A stretch of DNA of 5,737 nucleotides. Origin: Fidelibacterota bacterium. Its GTDB lineage: Bacteria; Fidelibacterota; Marinisomatia; Marinisomatales; UBA1611. Both the position numbers and the translations under genes were made by a program. The notes under the pieces were generated by a model. The model was not told where the DNA came from. It made no database searches and saw only the letters and a list, made by a program, of their open reading frames with translations. Shown here piece by piece: positions 1 through 5,737 of the stretch. The first letter of the stretch is position 1. Every line of letters begins with the position of its first letter. The stretch is taken from NCBI GenBank assembly GCA_012964275.1, contig DTUG01000154.1, positions 4,321 to 10,057 on the forward strand. The letters are read 5' to 3'.

Positions 1-1
1 T

Positions 2-109
2 TCCAATGAGATACTTATTATTTATAAAACTGATGGATGTTCTTTGACATATAAACAGTTTGAATTACGTATTGAGTTATATTATCTGAATAAGGATTAC
101 TATATTTAA
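2..109 (+). CDS. Possible C-terminal end of an upstream gene (partial, unrecognised)
   Basis: A reading frame open from the left edge runs 35 codons and stops with TAA at 107-109. The translation alternates hydrophobic and polar residues and is rich in Tyr, Ile and Leu (for example LTYKQFELRIELYYLNKDYY), as in a beta-rich C-terminal region. I recognise no family. In DNA this AT-rich, a 35-codon open stretch can occur by chance, so the only support is the protein-like composition and the absence of any other candidate here. If real, it ends 66 bases before the start of the 788-residue gene, on the same strand. Confidence 0.3.
   Translation, partial: SNEILIIYKTDGCSLTYKQFELRIELYYLNKDYYI
43..73 (+). 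promoter_or_regulatory. Weak promoter candidate upstream of the HAF/beta-helix gene
   Basis: A perfect TTGACA lies at 44-49, followed after 16 bases by TACGTA at 66-71. The same stretch also fits the Bacteroidota-type layout: TTTG at 43-46, 19 bases, then TACGTATT at 66-73, a partial match to TAnnTTTG. Transcription would start near 80 and give a leader of about 95 bases. The -10 element is poor, and the site would sit inside the possible upstream gene end, so this is only a candidate. Confidence 0.22.
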
Positions 110-162
110 AATTCATTGGACTTTATTATGTTGATTTTTCAAATTAAATAAGATTAGGTTGC

Positions 163-168
163 AGAAGG
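163..168 (+). promoter_or_regulatory. Ribosome binding site for the 788-residue gene
   Basis: AGAAGG ends 7 bases before the ATG at 176, a normal Shine-Dalgarno match and spacing. It supports that ATG as the start, and the signal peptide follows immediately. Confidence 0.6.
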
Positions 169-175
169 CATACTC

Positions 176-2542
176 ATGAAAAGGCAAAATATTTTAATCT
201 ATTTTATTTTTTCTCCGCTATTAATAAGTCAGCCGAATTATGAATTTGAAATTATTCAGCTTCCTAATCTCCAATTGCCTTTGGATATGAATCATGATGG
301 CACAGTGATCGTGGGGACTGATTTTTCTGGTCAAGCTATCATGTGGACCGAAGATGAGGGTGAACAGGTTTTAGGGGCAGGAGAAGCTTGGGGTGTTTCC
401 GAGGACGGCCGCATATTCGCAGAAATGATCAATTCAAACGGGAATCGAGAAGCAGCAATTATTGAGAACGGTGAAATAACATTTCTTGGAAATGTAGAAG
501 GCGGCGGCACGTGTGATGCATTTTTAAGCCATGGGTTGGGAATTTCCGCAGATGGGTTCACTGGTGTTGGTATGGGCTGGATTAATTGCGGGACAGAAGC
601 ATTTTACTGGACTGATGACAGTGGTATTGTAGAGTTGGGACAATATAATGGCAGCAGTACCAAGGCACAGGCTATATCCGGCGATGGGCAGGTCATTGGC
701 GGGTGGGCACAAACATCCAACCGAGCTTCCTGCCTTTGGGATAGAGAAGGAAATATCACTTTCATAGGGTCACTACAAGGCGGAAATGATTATGGAGAAG
801 TAATGGCTATTAGCCAAGATGGGACCCAGGTTGTAGGGTATTGTGCAGGCAGCGGAGCGAACCAATCTGAAGCGTATATCTGGACAGAATCTACAGGGAT
901 GACAGGGCTAGGTGTACCGCCGAATAATGCCCAATTCAATCGCAGTCAAGCTTTGGATATATCAGAAAATAACATTGTCATCGGACAATATCTCTATCTT
1001 GGAATGACAGATTACCGAGCGTGTATTTGGACGGATTCAACTGGAATAATGATTGACCTAAAAGAGCACCTTATAGATAAGGGCATGGATGGGCTTGAGG
1101 ACTGGACATTGATGAAAGGCCATTGTGTCTCTTCTGATGGGTCAGTATTTGCAGGATATGGTAGAGTCGGTACTCAATGGACGGGTTGGATCATTCGAAT
1201 GACTTCTACAATATTGCCCGGCAATATTCTCCTGGTTCCATCAGAGTATGCTACCGTACAGGATGCTATTATTGCATCATCAGACAGAGATACTGTTTTG
1301 ATTGCTCCCGGGACTTATGAGGAGCATATCAATTTTGGCGGGAAGAATATTGTTGTTGGTTCTTACGCACTTGTCTATGGAAGCGCAGAAACATTTATAA
1401 ACCAGACGATAATAGATGGCAGCGGCAGTGGCAGTGTTGCCACGTTCAATTCCGGCGAGGATTCCAGCGCCGTTTTGTATGGATTGACCCTTCAAAACGG
1501 AAATGCGGAATACGGTGGCGGTATCATGATTGAATCATCCGAGCCAACTATAGAATATTTAATAATCCAGAATAACAATGGACAATACGGTGGCGGTGTA
1601 TATGCAAGGTATGAATGTGAACCTGTTTTCAATCATGTAACTGTGATAAATAATTCAGCCAGTCAAGGTGGCGGGTTGCGGTTCAGGGATAATGCGAATC
1701 CACACATTTCCAATTGCACCATCAAATGGAATACTGCTACAAGTGAAGGAGGCGGAATCTATTGTAACAACGCAAATCCAAATGTCAGCTATTCATTAAT
1801 AACAGGAAATTATGCGATGGACGGAGGGGACGCTGTTTATCTGAAAATAAATTGTGAAGCATTTTTTAATTATACAACAATTACAAGCAATGGAAGTGCC
1901 GAGTCCAACTCTTCATCTGGTGTTTATTGTATTACCAATTGCCATCCACAATTTACCAGTACGATTGTGTGGGGAAATCGCGAATCACAGATAGAATTTT
2001 CTGAAGCGAGCAATTCTAATATGGTTACTATTAATTATTGCGACATCGAAGGTGGAATGGAAGGGATAGTTACGAATAATAATGGTTCTGTGAGTTGGAT
2101 AACAGGCAATATCGATGAAAATCCACTTTTCTGTGACAGTTGGAATTGGGATTTTAACTTAGCAGAGGATTCTCCATGTGTTGGTACGGGGATTGCAGGA
2201 AATAATATGGGTGCATTTGATGTAGGCTGTGGTCCAATGATGTCCGCAGATGTGGATATCCCGAGTACATTCAACCTGAAGCAGAATTATCCAAATCCAT
2301 TTAATTCAGTAACAACCATTGAATATTACTTATACAATAAATCATTTATAAATATATCTATATATGATATTTACGGTAGAAGATTAAAGACATTATTTAA
2401 TAAAATTCAAAACCAGGGACACTGGTCGATAGTGTGGGATGGCCTGGATGAAAATGGGATAACCGCACCTTCAGGAATATACCTTTACAAATTATCTTCA
2501 GGCGACAGAACAAAGACGAGAAAAATGTTTCTCTTGAAATAG
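176..2542 (+). CDS. Secreted HAF-repeat propeller / right-handed beta-helix protein with T9SS type-A sorting domain
   Basis: This is a secreted multidomain protein of 788 residues, probably exported through Sec and then across the outer membrane by the type IX system. Residues 1 to about 19 form a signal peptide (MKRQ, then a hydrophobic core ending LLIS). Residues about 37-342 hold seven HAF-type repeats with the pattern S-x-DG, hydrophobic-G, A-hydrophobic-W, then G...LG. Residues about 352-686 form a pectin-lyase-type parallel beta-helix: it opens with YATVQDAI and TVLIAPGTY, has GGG turns at 447, 472, 498 and 525, and closes with the usual ENPLF...DSPCVGTG end. Residues about 696-788 are a T9SS type-A domain with NYPNPFN (704-710), IYDIYGR (729-735), WDGLDENG and SGIYLYKL. 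No catalytic Asp/His/Arg set of polysaccharide lyases is evident, so binding or a structural role is as likely as enzymatic activity. There are 16 Cys, all after the signal peptide. The ATG is backed by a Shine-Dalgarno site and the signal peptide. Domain calls are strong; the biological role is unknown. Confidence 0.93.
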   Translation: MKRQNILIYFIFSPLLISQPNYEFEIIQLPNLQLPLDMNHDGTVIVGTDFSGQAIMWTEDEGEQVLGAGEAWGVSEDGRIFAEMINSNGNREAAIIENGEITFLGNVEGGGTCDAFLSHGLGISADGFTGVGMGWINCGTEAFYWTDDSGIVELGQYNGSSTKAQAISGDGQVIGGWAQTSNRASCLWDREGNITFIGSLQGGNDYGEVMAISQDGTQVVGYCAGSGANQSEAYIWTESTGMTGLGVPPNNAQFNRSQALDISENNIVIGQYLYLGMTDYRACIWTDSTGIMIDLKEHLIDKGMDGLEDWTLMKGHCVSSDGSVFAGYGRVGTQWTGWIIRMTSTILPGNILLVPSEYATVQDAIIASSDRDTVLIAPGTYEEHINFGGKNIVVGSYALVYGSAETFINQTIIDGSGSGSVATFNSGEDSSAVLYGLTLQNGNAEYGGGIMIESSEPTIEYLIIQNNNGQYGGGVYARYECEPVFNHVTVINNSASQGGGLRFRDNANPHISNCTIKWNTATSEGGGIYCNNANPNVSYSLITGNYAMDGGDAVYLKINCEAFFNYTTITSNGSAESNSSSGVYCITNCHPQFTSTIVWGNRESQIEFSEASNSNMVTINYCDIEGGMEGIVTNNNGSVSWITGNIDENPLFCDSWNWDFNLAEDSPCVGTGIAGNNMGAFDVGCGPMMSADVDIPSTFNLKQNYPNPFNSVTTIEYYLYNKSFINISIYDIYGRRLKTLFNKIQNQGHWSIVWDGLDENGITAPSGIYLYKLSSGDRTKTRKMFLLK
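284..1201 (+). repeat. Seven degenerate HAF repeats (coding), probable seven-bladed propeller
   Basis: Repeat units of roughly 40-50 codons begin near residues 37, 73, 122, 166, 211, 261 and 317. Their conserved beginnings are MNHDGTVIVG, VSEDGRIFAE, ISADGFTGVG, ISGDGQVIGG, ISQDGTQVVG, ISENNIVIG and VSSDGSVFAG. Each is followed by an A-x-x-W strand (AIMW, AFYW, SCLW, AYIW, ACIW, or variants AAII and GWII). Unit 6 has lost the DG. Seven units is a common number for a closed beta-propeller; the fold is inferred from the repeat count and spacing. Confidence 0.75.
1210..1228. repeat. Perfect 8-bp inverted repeat at the propeller/beta-helix junction
   Basis: AATATTGC (1210-1217), loop CCG, GCAATATT (1221-1228). 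It lies within the coding sequence, at the linker between the last HAF repeat and the beta-helix (residues about 345-351). It has no following T-run, so a terminator role is unlikely. Confidence 0.4.
1511..1831 (+). repeat. Beta-helix coil repeats of 25-27 codons
   Basis: Successive coils carry a GGG turn followed by a beta strand: YGGGIMIE, YGGGVYAR, QGGGLRFR, EGGGIYCN and a weaker DGGDAVYL, spaced 25, 26, 27 and 25 residues. The 12-mer TACGGTGGCGGT occurs at both 1511-1522 and 1586-1597, exactly 75 bases (25 codons) apart. This points to growth of the helix by coil duplication. Confidence 0.7.
2261..2539 (+). other. T9SS type-A C-terminal sorting domain (domain within the CDS)
   Basis: The last 93 residues form the Ig-like sorting signal recognised by the type IX secretion system. 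The FNLKQNYPNPFN opening, a strand ending in IYDIYGR, the WDGLDENG turn and the SGIYLYKL strand are all in canonical order. The domain ends in basic residues (TKTRK) and MFLLK at the stop. In this family the domain is normally removed during export, with the cargo released or anchored at the surface. Confidence 0.92.
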
Positions 2543-2642
2543 CTGTTTAGGAAAAATCGCTGGTTCGCTTCAGAACTCAGGTGATCTCTATTTATAAAGG
2601 CAACGCACAGAGTAGTTTAGTTTTTCTAAATTTGAGCTTACT
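2543..2642. other. Intergenic gap between the two large secreted-protein genes
   Basis: One hundred bases with no gene. I see no convincing hairpin terminator. TAAATTTG at 2627-2634 matches the Bacteroidota -7 box but lies only 8 bases from the next ATG and has no upstream TTTG at the right distance, so I do not call it a promoter. The next gene has only a weak GAG (2634-2636) as a possible Shine-Dalgarno site. Co-transcription of the two genes is possible but not shown. Confidence 0.5.
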
Positions 2643-5243
2643 ATGAAAGCCAGGGTTTACGATATAAAATGGTTATTTGCCTGTTTATTTACTATCGCAG
2701 GATTTTCTTTCAGTCAAATTCATATTACTGAAGATATCATCTGGAATGGCAACAAATTATTGAGTGACCCTGTCATCGTTGATAAAGGGGCGACATTAAC
2801 GATAAATGCTGGTGTTAAAGTTCAAATTAAGTTTATTGATACTGACGGTGACAATATAGGGGAAGGTAAAATTGAGGTATTAGGAAGTCTGAAAATAGAA
2901 GGCACTCCATCAGATCCAGTTTTATTCGTGCCAATAGATACTACTGAAAATAAGCATTACTGGTCTGGAATCATCATTAACTCTACTGTTTCAAATAACT
3001 CATTGAAGTTCTTTTACATTAATAATGCCAGTACAGGTATTGATATCAATTCGCCTGTGATGATTACAGGATCAACTATATTACATTCTGGGGAAACCGG
3101 TATTCATGTCAAGCCTGTGTCAAATGGCAGTGTTTTCCTGAGTGATATTTTTATTAAACATAGTTCTGAACATGGTCTCATAATCGATTCGCCTAATGTT
3201 ATCACCAATTGGGTACACATTGATTCTTGTGCTGGCTATGGACTGGTTAACGAGTCAATGAGTATCACGTCAGCTACTAATCTCAGAATAAGTCATTCCT
3301 GGAATACAGGTCTGGTGAACTATGGTGATTTATCAGTAACAAATTCAATCATTGAGAATAATCGTCATGGAATAATGTCATTTACAGGAAACTTGGTTCT
3401 GCAGGAATGTGATATTATTAACAATGGAGTCAATGGTTTATTGTTGGGCGGATATGGTTTAAATACCATAAGCAACACTTCCATTGAGAATAATGGCGGT
3501 TATGGTATTGAGACGACTAAGTGGGCACAGGGAGAGTTGAATGGTTCATGGTCTCTATCATCTGATCCTACATTACGGGTCAACAATTGTAACATACAGG
3601 GTAATCATCAAACTACTGTTTTGGATCAGACTGAATATGACGGATTATGGGATGACTGGAAAAGTGAAAAATATTCAGGGGATGGATGGACAAATGGCTG
3701 GAGTGCAAGGTTAATAAAAAGCATACCGTTTGGACGGATTGGCTGGGTCAGTTTTGATTACAATTCTAATAATGGCGGTAGCGATTTTTCCTGGCAGCCT
3801 TGCACCGGTAATTCTGTATGGTCTTACCTAGCGGAAATACGCAACTCCAGGAACCAAAAAATTACCTATTTACCTGCGCCATTTCAGTGTTACTGGAACC
3901 CGTTAGCGGGTGAAAACTCGAACATCTGGCACTCTTATGAAAATTTCACTGGTTTAATTACGGAGAACGACAATTATGAGAACTGGATTATCAACCCAGA
4001 GGATGCACCATCTTCTGACACATATTCTATCTGGCAATATTTTGAATACGCCTACGTGCCATTATTGGACACTGACCAATATGCCACTCCTGAGATAAAA
4101 AATTTCAAAATAAAGTTTTATCATGGTGGTTATGAAGTGTCATCTTACTCAGATAATGCAAGTATAGATCTTACTTTGAACTATTGGGGACAGACGAATG
4201 GAATAGATACGCTGTTTAATCCTCATGGAACGACTCCCTTCAGTTTTTCTGATTTTTATGGAAATGAAGTTAAATCTGCTCACTCAAGTATTAACAAAAC
4301 AGATGGTATCTCGTTCACGAACCCGGTAGCTCGTTCATCTCATCAGGAAGTAAAGATGTTAAATATAACTTGGAAGACCAGAGGATGGATTCCTTTTATT
4401 GATATTGCGGTTTCTACAGATATGGGCAACTCCTGGACTTATATTGCGGAGAAAATTGCTAATACTGGTAACTATGATTGGTGGAACAACCTCATCACTG
4501 GTGAAACTTTTTATTTGAGAATACATCACTCCAATGAAACATCTGTCACCAGCCAGATTGGGCCGCTCTTTGTTATTGAAAATATCACCCCAATTATTCG
4601 TGTTAAAACAGATAAACTTGATTTTATGACAAAATTGACATCCTTGAAATTCACCATTTTGAATGAGGGTGGTGGCCCACTTTCATGGTCTTTGAAAGAT
4701 AATCAGAAATGGCTATCACTCAACCGGAGTTCAGGTGTCACAAGAAATCAATCTGTGATTATTGTAAATGTTGATCGCACCAGATTGAAGTCAGGTAATT
4801 ACAAGGGGCTTATATCAATAGCATCGAACTCAGGAGATAGTGCAATTAAAGTACGTATGGCAGTAGCGCAACCCAATATGAGCATCTCCACTGAAAGATT
4901 AGATTTTGATTCAACCAAAACTGAAATGTCTTTTACTGTTGAAAACGGTGGAGGCGGTTATATCAAATGGAAAGCTAAGCCCGAACCAGACTGGATTATC
5001 CTTAATAGGGAAAGCGGTACTACATGGACCAGGGATGTTATAACTGTTAAAGTTGACAGATCTCTAATGGCTGGAGATATACAAACTGGTCCTATTAGGA
5101 TTAGGTCCAATGCCGGTAATTCATCGATAAAAGTATCCATGATGCATCTAGCAGATGAACCTGATAAGAATACTCCCTCGGGTATTCCCTATTATATTCA
5201 ATATCCGTGTGGAAAGGACTTTTTTGACTATACAGTTTATTAA
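2643..5243 (+). CDS. Secreted parallel beta-helix protein with Kre9/KNH-like module and two BACON domains; C-terminal end probably lost
   Basis: This is a secreted protein of 866 residues. Residues 1-24 are a signal peptide (basic start, hydrophobic core WLFACLFTIAGF, likely cleavage after FSFS). Residues about 27-325 form a right-handed beta-helix with the usual capped start (GATLTINAGVKV, then GSLKIEGTPSDPVLF) and coils such as IIENNRHGI and IENNGGYGI. A Trp-rich stretch (about 326-506, 11 Trp) interrupts it, and a late NYWGQ coil at 513-517 suggests the helix resumes. Residues about 557-645 resemble Kre9/KNH-like or fibronectin-like modules (ITWKTRG, IDIAVSTDMGNSW, NTGNYDW). Two BACON domains follow (about 651-742 and 746-836). 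The tail of about 30 residues matches nothing I know. There is no T9SS sorting domain, unlike the gene upstream. A dockerin-like remnant lies in the same frame about 100 bases past the stop, so the protein has probably lost its original end. No catalytic residues are apparent; glycan binding or adhesion is an inference from the BACON domains. Confidence 0.9.
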   Translation: MKARVYDIKWLFACLFTIAGFSFSQIHITEDIIWNGNKLLSDPVIVDKGATLTINAGVKVQIKFIDTDGDNIGEGKIEVLGSLKIEGTPSDPVLFVPIDTTENKHYWSGIIINSTVSNNSLKFFYINNASTGIDINSPVMITGSTILHSGETGIHVKPVSNGSVFLSDIFIKHSSEHGLIIDSPNVITNWVHIDSCAGYGLVNESMSITSATNLRISHSWNTGLVNYGDLSVTNSIIENNRHGIMSFTGNLVLQECDIINNGVNGLLLGGYGLNTISNTSIENNGGYGIETTKWAQGELNGSWSLSSDPTLRVNNCNIQGNHQTTVLDQTEYDGLWDDWKSEKYSGDGWTNGWSARLIKSIPFGRIGWVSFDYNSNNGGSDFSWQPCTGNSVWSYLAEIRNSRNQKITYLPAPFQCYWNPLAGENSNIWHSYENFTGLITENDNYENWIINPEDAPSSDTYSIWQYFEYAYVPLLDTDQYATPEIKNFKIKFYHGGYEVSSYSDNASIDLTLNYWGQTNGIDTLFNPHGTTPFSFSDFYGNEVKSAHSSINKTDGISFTNPVARSSHQEVKMLNITWKTRGWIPFIDIAVSTDMGNSWTYIAEKIANTGNYDWWNNLITGETFYLRIHHSNETSVTSQIGPLFVIENITPIIRVKTDKLDFMTKLTSLKFTILNEGGGPLSWSLKDNQKWLSLNRSSGVTRNQSVIIVNVDRTRLKSGNYKGLISIASNSGDSAIKVRMAVAQPNMSISTERLDFDSTKTEMSFTVENGGGGYIKWKAKPEPDWIILNRESGTTWTRDVITVKVDRSLMAGDIQTGPIRIRSNAGNSSIKVSMMHLADEPDKNTPSGIPYYIQYPCGKDFFDYTVY
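3618..4160 (+). other. Trp-rich insertion inside the beta-helix (domain within the CDS)
   Basis: Residues about 326-506 lack coil periodicity and contain 11 Trp and many Tyr and Phe (WDDWK, GDGWTNGWSARL, YSIWQYFEYAYV). The preceding segment (LRVNNCNIQGN) and the following one (LTLNYWGQTNG) both read as beta-helix coils, so this looks like a folded domain inserted into the helix. Family unknown. The aromatic content would suit a carbohydrate-binding surface, but that is speculation. Confidence 0.5.
4593..5150 (+). repeat. Two tandem BACON-type Ig-like domains (coding)
   Basis: Each unit of about 91 residues runs: a first strand (VKTDKLDF / ISTERLDF), then LKFTILNEGGGPLSW / MSFTVENGGGGYIKW, then KWLSLNRSSGVT / DWIILNRESGTT, then VIIVNVDRTRLKSGNY / VITVKVDRSLMAGDI, and finally SIASNSGDSAIKVRM / RIRSNAGNSSIKVSM. 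This matches the BACON family, known from secreted glycan-degrading and surface proteins of Bacteroidota. The two copies have clearly diverged at the DNA level, so the duplication is not recent. Confidence 0.8.
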
Positions 5244-5259
5244 AACACTATTTCGCAAA

Positions 5260-5277
5260 TGATTATTTAGATAATCA
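5260..5277. terminator. AT-rich inverted repeat between convergent genes, possible weak terminator
   Basis: TGATTAT (5260-5266), loop TTAG, ATAATCA (5271-5277) form a perfect 7-bp stem, flanked by A-runs on the + strand. It lies 17 bases past the stop of the 866-residue gene and between two converging genes. The stem is AT-only apart from one G-C pair, and no long T-run follows in either direction, so it would be weak. Confidence 0.25.
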
Positions 5278-5339
5278 AAATATAGTTCACCACGTCAATT
5301 TATAGTTTCCGCTTACATACCGTTTTATTTATTTAGATC

Positions 5340-5447
5340 GATAACGGCCATCACTCTGTTCATGATTCCGGGGATTATCATGGTGACGGTAATATTTATA
5401 TGCTGGATGCTATTAGTTTCTATGAATTAGTTATTGGGTGCAAATAA
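5340..5447 (+). pseudogene. Remnant of a dockerin-like (EF-hand half-repeat) C-terminal module
   Basis: An open stretch of 35 codons ends with TAA at 5445-5447 and is in the same frame as the 866-residue gene, beyond stops at 5241, 5268 and 5334 and others. It reads SGDYHGDGNIYMLDAI followed by SFYELVIG, which fits the dockerin type-I half-repeat: Asp at loop position 1 (5373), His in place of Asn at 3 (5379), Asp at 5 (5385), Gly at 6, Asn at 7, Asp at 12 (5406), then a hydrophobic helix ending in IG. Dockerin-like ends are known on secreted multidomain proteins in several bacterial groups. It has no credible start, and its last 18 bases overlap the convergent gene. I infer it is the decayed end of the upstream gene; chance resemblance is possible because it is short. 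Confidence 0.5.
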
Positions 5448-5737
5448 ACCCTCATCAATCATTGTCCAGTAATGGCCCACCATCTTGTAATCATGGGTAT
5501 TAGTAACGTTTTTAATATCGTAAATAAAATATTTCAAGGATTCATCAAGATAAATAGATTTTCCTGTAGGAACGAGTAATGTCAATTCAACACTCTGTTT
5601 CTGGTAAGGATCCTCACCAGGTATTTCTAAATACTGATCCAATTGCAGTTTCCCAGAATCTAAAAAATAATGATAGGAAATGTTTTCCGCGTAACCTTTC
5701 GCATCTCTGAATGGTCTCGCTGATGACCGTTTTACTA
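5427..5737 (-). CDS. PspC-family membrane/envelope-stress protein, C-terminal part (gene continues beyond the right edge)
   Basis: The reverse frame is open from the window edge (first full codon at 5735) to TAA at 5429-5427, giving 102 residues. The translation contains SSARPFRDAKGYAENISYHY, then DQYLEIPG, VELTLLVPTGKSIYLDESLK, IYDIKNVTNT, MVGHYWTM and DEGL. This closely follows the conserved C-terminal region of Bacteroidota-type PspC-domain proteins (SSARGxxxxEAxxxAxNIxY; VPxGKxxYLDES; IYDIxNVxNT; DMxGxxWxMxxxGL). In those proteins an N-terminal PspC domain and several transmembrane helices precede this periplasmic or cytoplasmic part; all of that lies outside the window. TTG at 5640-5642 is in frame but is not the start, because the family motif continues upstream of it. 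The family is linked to envelope-stress sensing. The gene converges on the secreted-protein gene to its left. Confidence 0.78.
   Translation of the reverse strand, partial: VKRSSARPFRDAKGYAENISYHYFLDSGKLQLDQYLEIPGEDPYQKQSVELTLLVPTGKSIYLDESLKYFIYDIKNVTNTHDYKMVGHYWTMIDEGLFAPNN

Noticed and set aside
331..561. Reverse-strand open frame inside the 788-residue gene
   Set aside because: It lies antisense to clear HAF repeats, has low-complexity Pro/Ser composition and has no ribosome binding site; it is a shadow frame.
524..712. Reverse-strand open frame of 62 codons
   Set aside because: Antisense to conserved repeat coding; no family features.
1280..1495. Reverse-strand open frame of 71 codons
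   Set aside because: Antisense to the beta-helix coding region; no recognisable domain or start signal.
2035..2274. Reverse-strand open frame of 79 codons
   Set aside because: Antisense to the end of the beta-helix, with Pro/Ser-rich shadow composition.
2627..2634. TAAATTTG resembling a Bacteroidota -7 promoter element
   Set aside because: It is only 8 bases from the ATG, and there is no TTTG element at a suitable distance upstream.
4958..5140. Reverse-strand open frame of 60 codons
   Set aside because: Antisense to the second BACON domain, whose forward coding is convincing.
5228..5302. Alternative + frame after the 866-residue gene, tested as a frameshifted continuation through the T-run at 5220-5225
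   Set aside because: It meets a stop at 5300-5302. Deleting one T from the run instead gives a frame that stops at 5259-5261, so a single indel there does not reconnect the gene to the dockerin-like remnant.
5361..5382. Inverted repeat CATGAT...ATCATG
   Set aside because: Only 6 bp with a 10-base loop, inside the dockerin-like remnant; expected by chance and no T-run follows.
1..5737. Search for a defence system, mobile element, CRISPR array, tRNA or rRNA
   Set aside because: No transposase, terminal repeats, spaced direct repeats, RNA-gene motifs or nuclease/ATPase genes are visible in either strand.

Overview
This 5.7 kb window looks like chromosomal DNA from a bacterium of the FCB group (Bacteroidota, Ignavibacteriota, Calditrichota, Neomarinimicrobiota and relatives). 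The evidence is a textbook type IX secretion (T9SS) type-A sorting domain with the NYPNPFN box at the end of the first large gene. Large secreted beta-helix and BACON-type proteins, and a PspC-type envelope-stress protein of the form common in that group, agree with this. I cannot place it more precisely from sequence alone.

Layout, left to right. Positions 1-175 are AT-rich; they may hold the last 35 codons of an upstream gene (2-109) and a weak promoter. Positions 176-2542 (+) encode a 788-residue secreted protein: signal peptide, seven HAF-type repeats (probably one seven-bladed propeller), a right-handed parallel beta-helix with 25-27-residue coils, and a T9SS sorting domain. After a 100-base gap, 2643-5243 (+) encode an 866-residue secreted protein: signal peptide, a beta-helix interrupted by a Trp-rich insertion of about 180 residues, a Kre9/KNH-like or fibronectin-like module, two tandem BACON domains, and a short tail with no sorting domain. 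Positions 5244-5426 are non-coding or decayed; they contain an AT-rich inverted repeat and, in the same frame as the 866-residue protein but beyond several stops, a dockerin-like EF-hand half-repeat. Positions 5427 to the right edge (-) are the C-terminal end of a convergent gene, recognisable as the conserved C-terminal part of a Bacteroidota-type PspC protein. It reads open to the window edge, well beyond the TTG at 5640-5642 where a naive call would start it.

The two large + strand genes have related architectures (signal peptide, beta-helix, Ig-like or sorting end) and are probably surface or secreted proteins acting outside the outer membrane, in adhesion, glycan binding or surface display. 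No catalytic site is evident in either. The convergent PspC-like gene is probably functionally unrelated. I see no RNA gene, insertion sequence, CRISPR array or defence system. The most interesting points are the dockerin-like remnant after the second gene, which suggests that gene has lost its original C-terminal end, and the HAF/beta-helix/T9SS fusion in the first gene.
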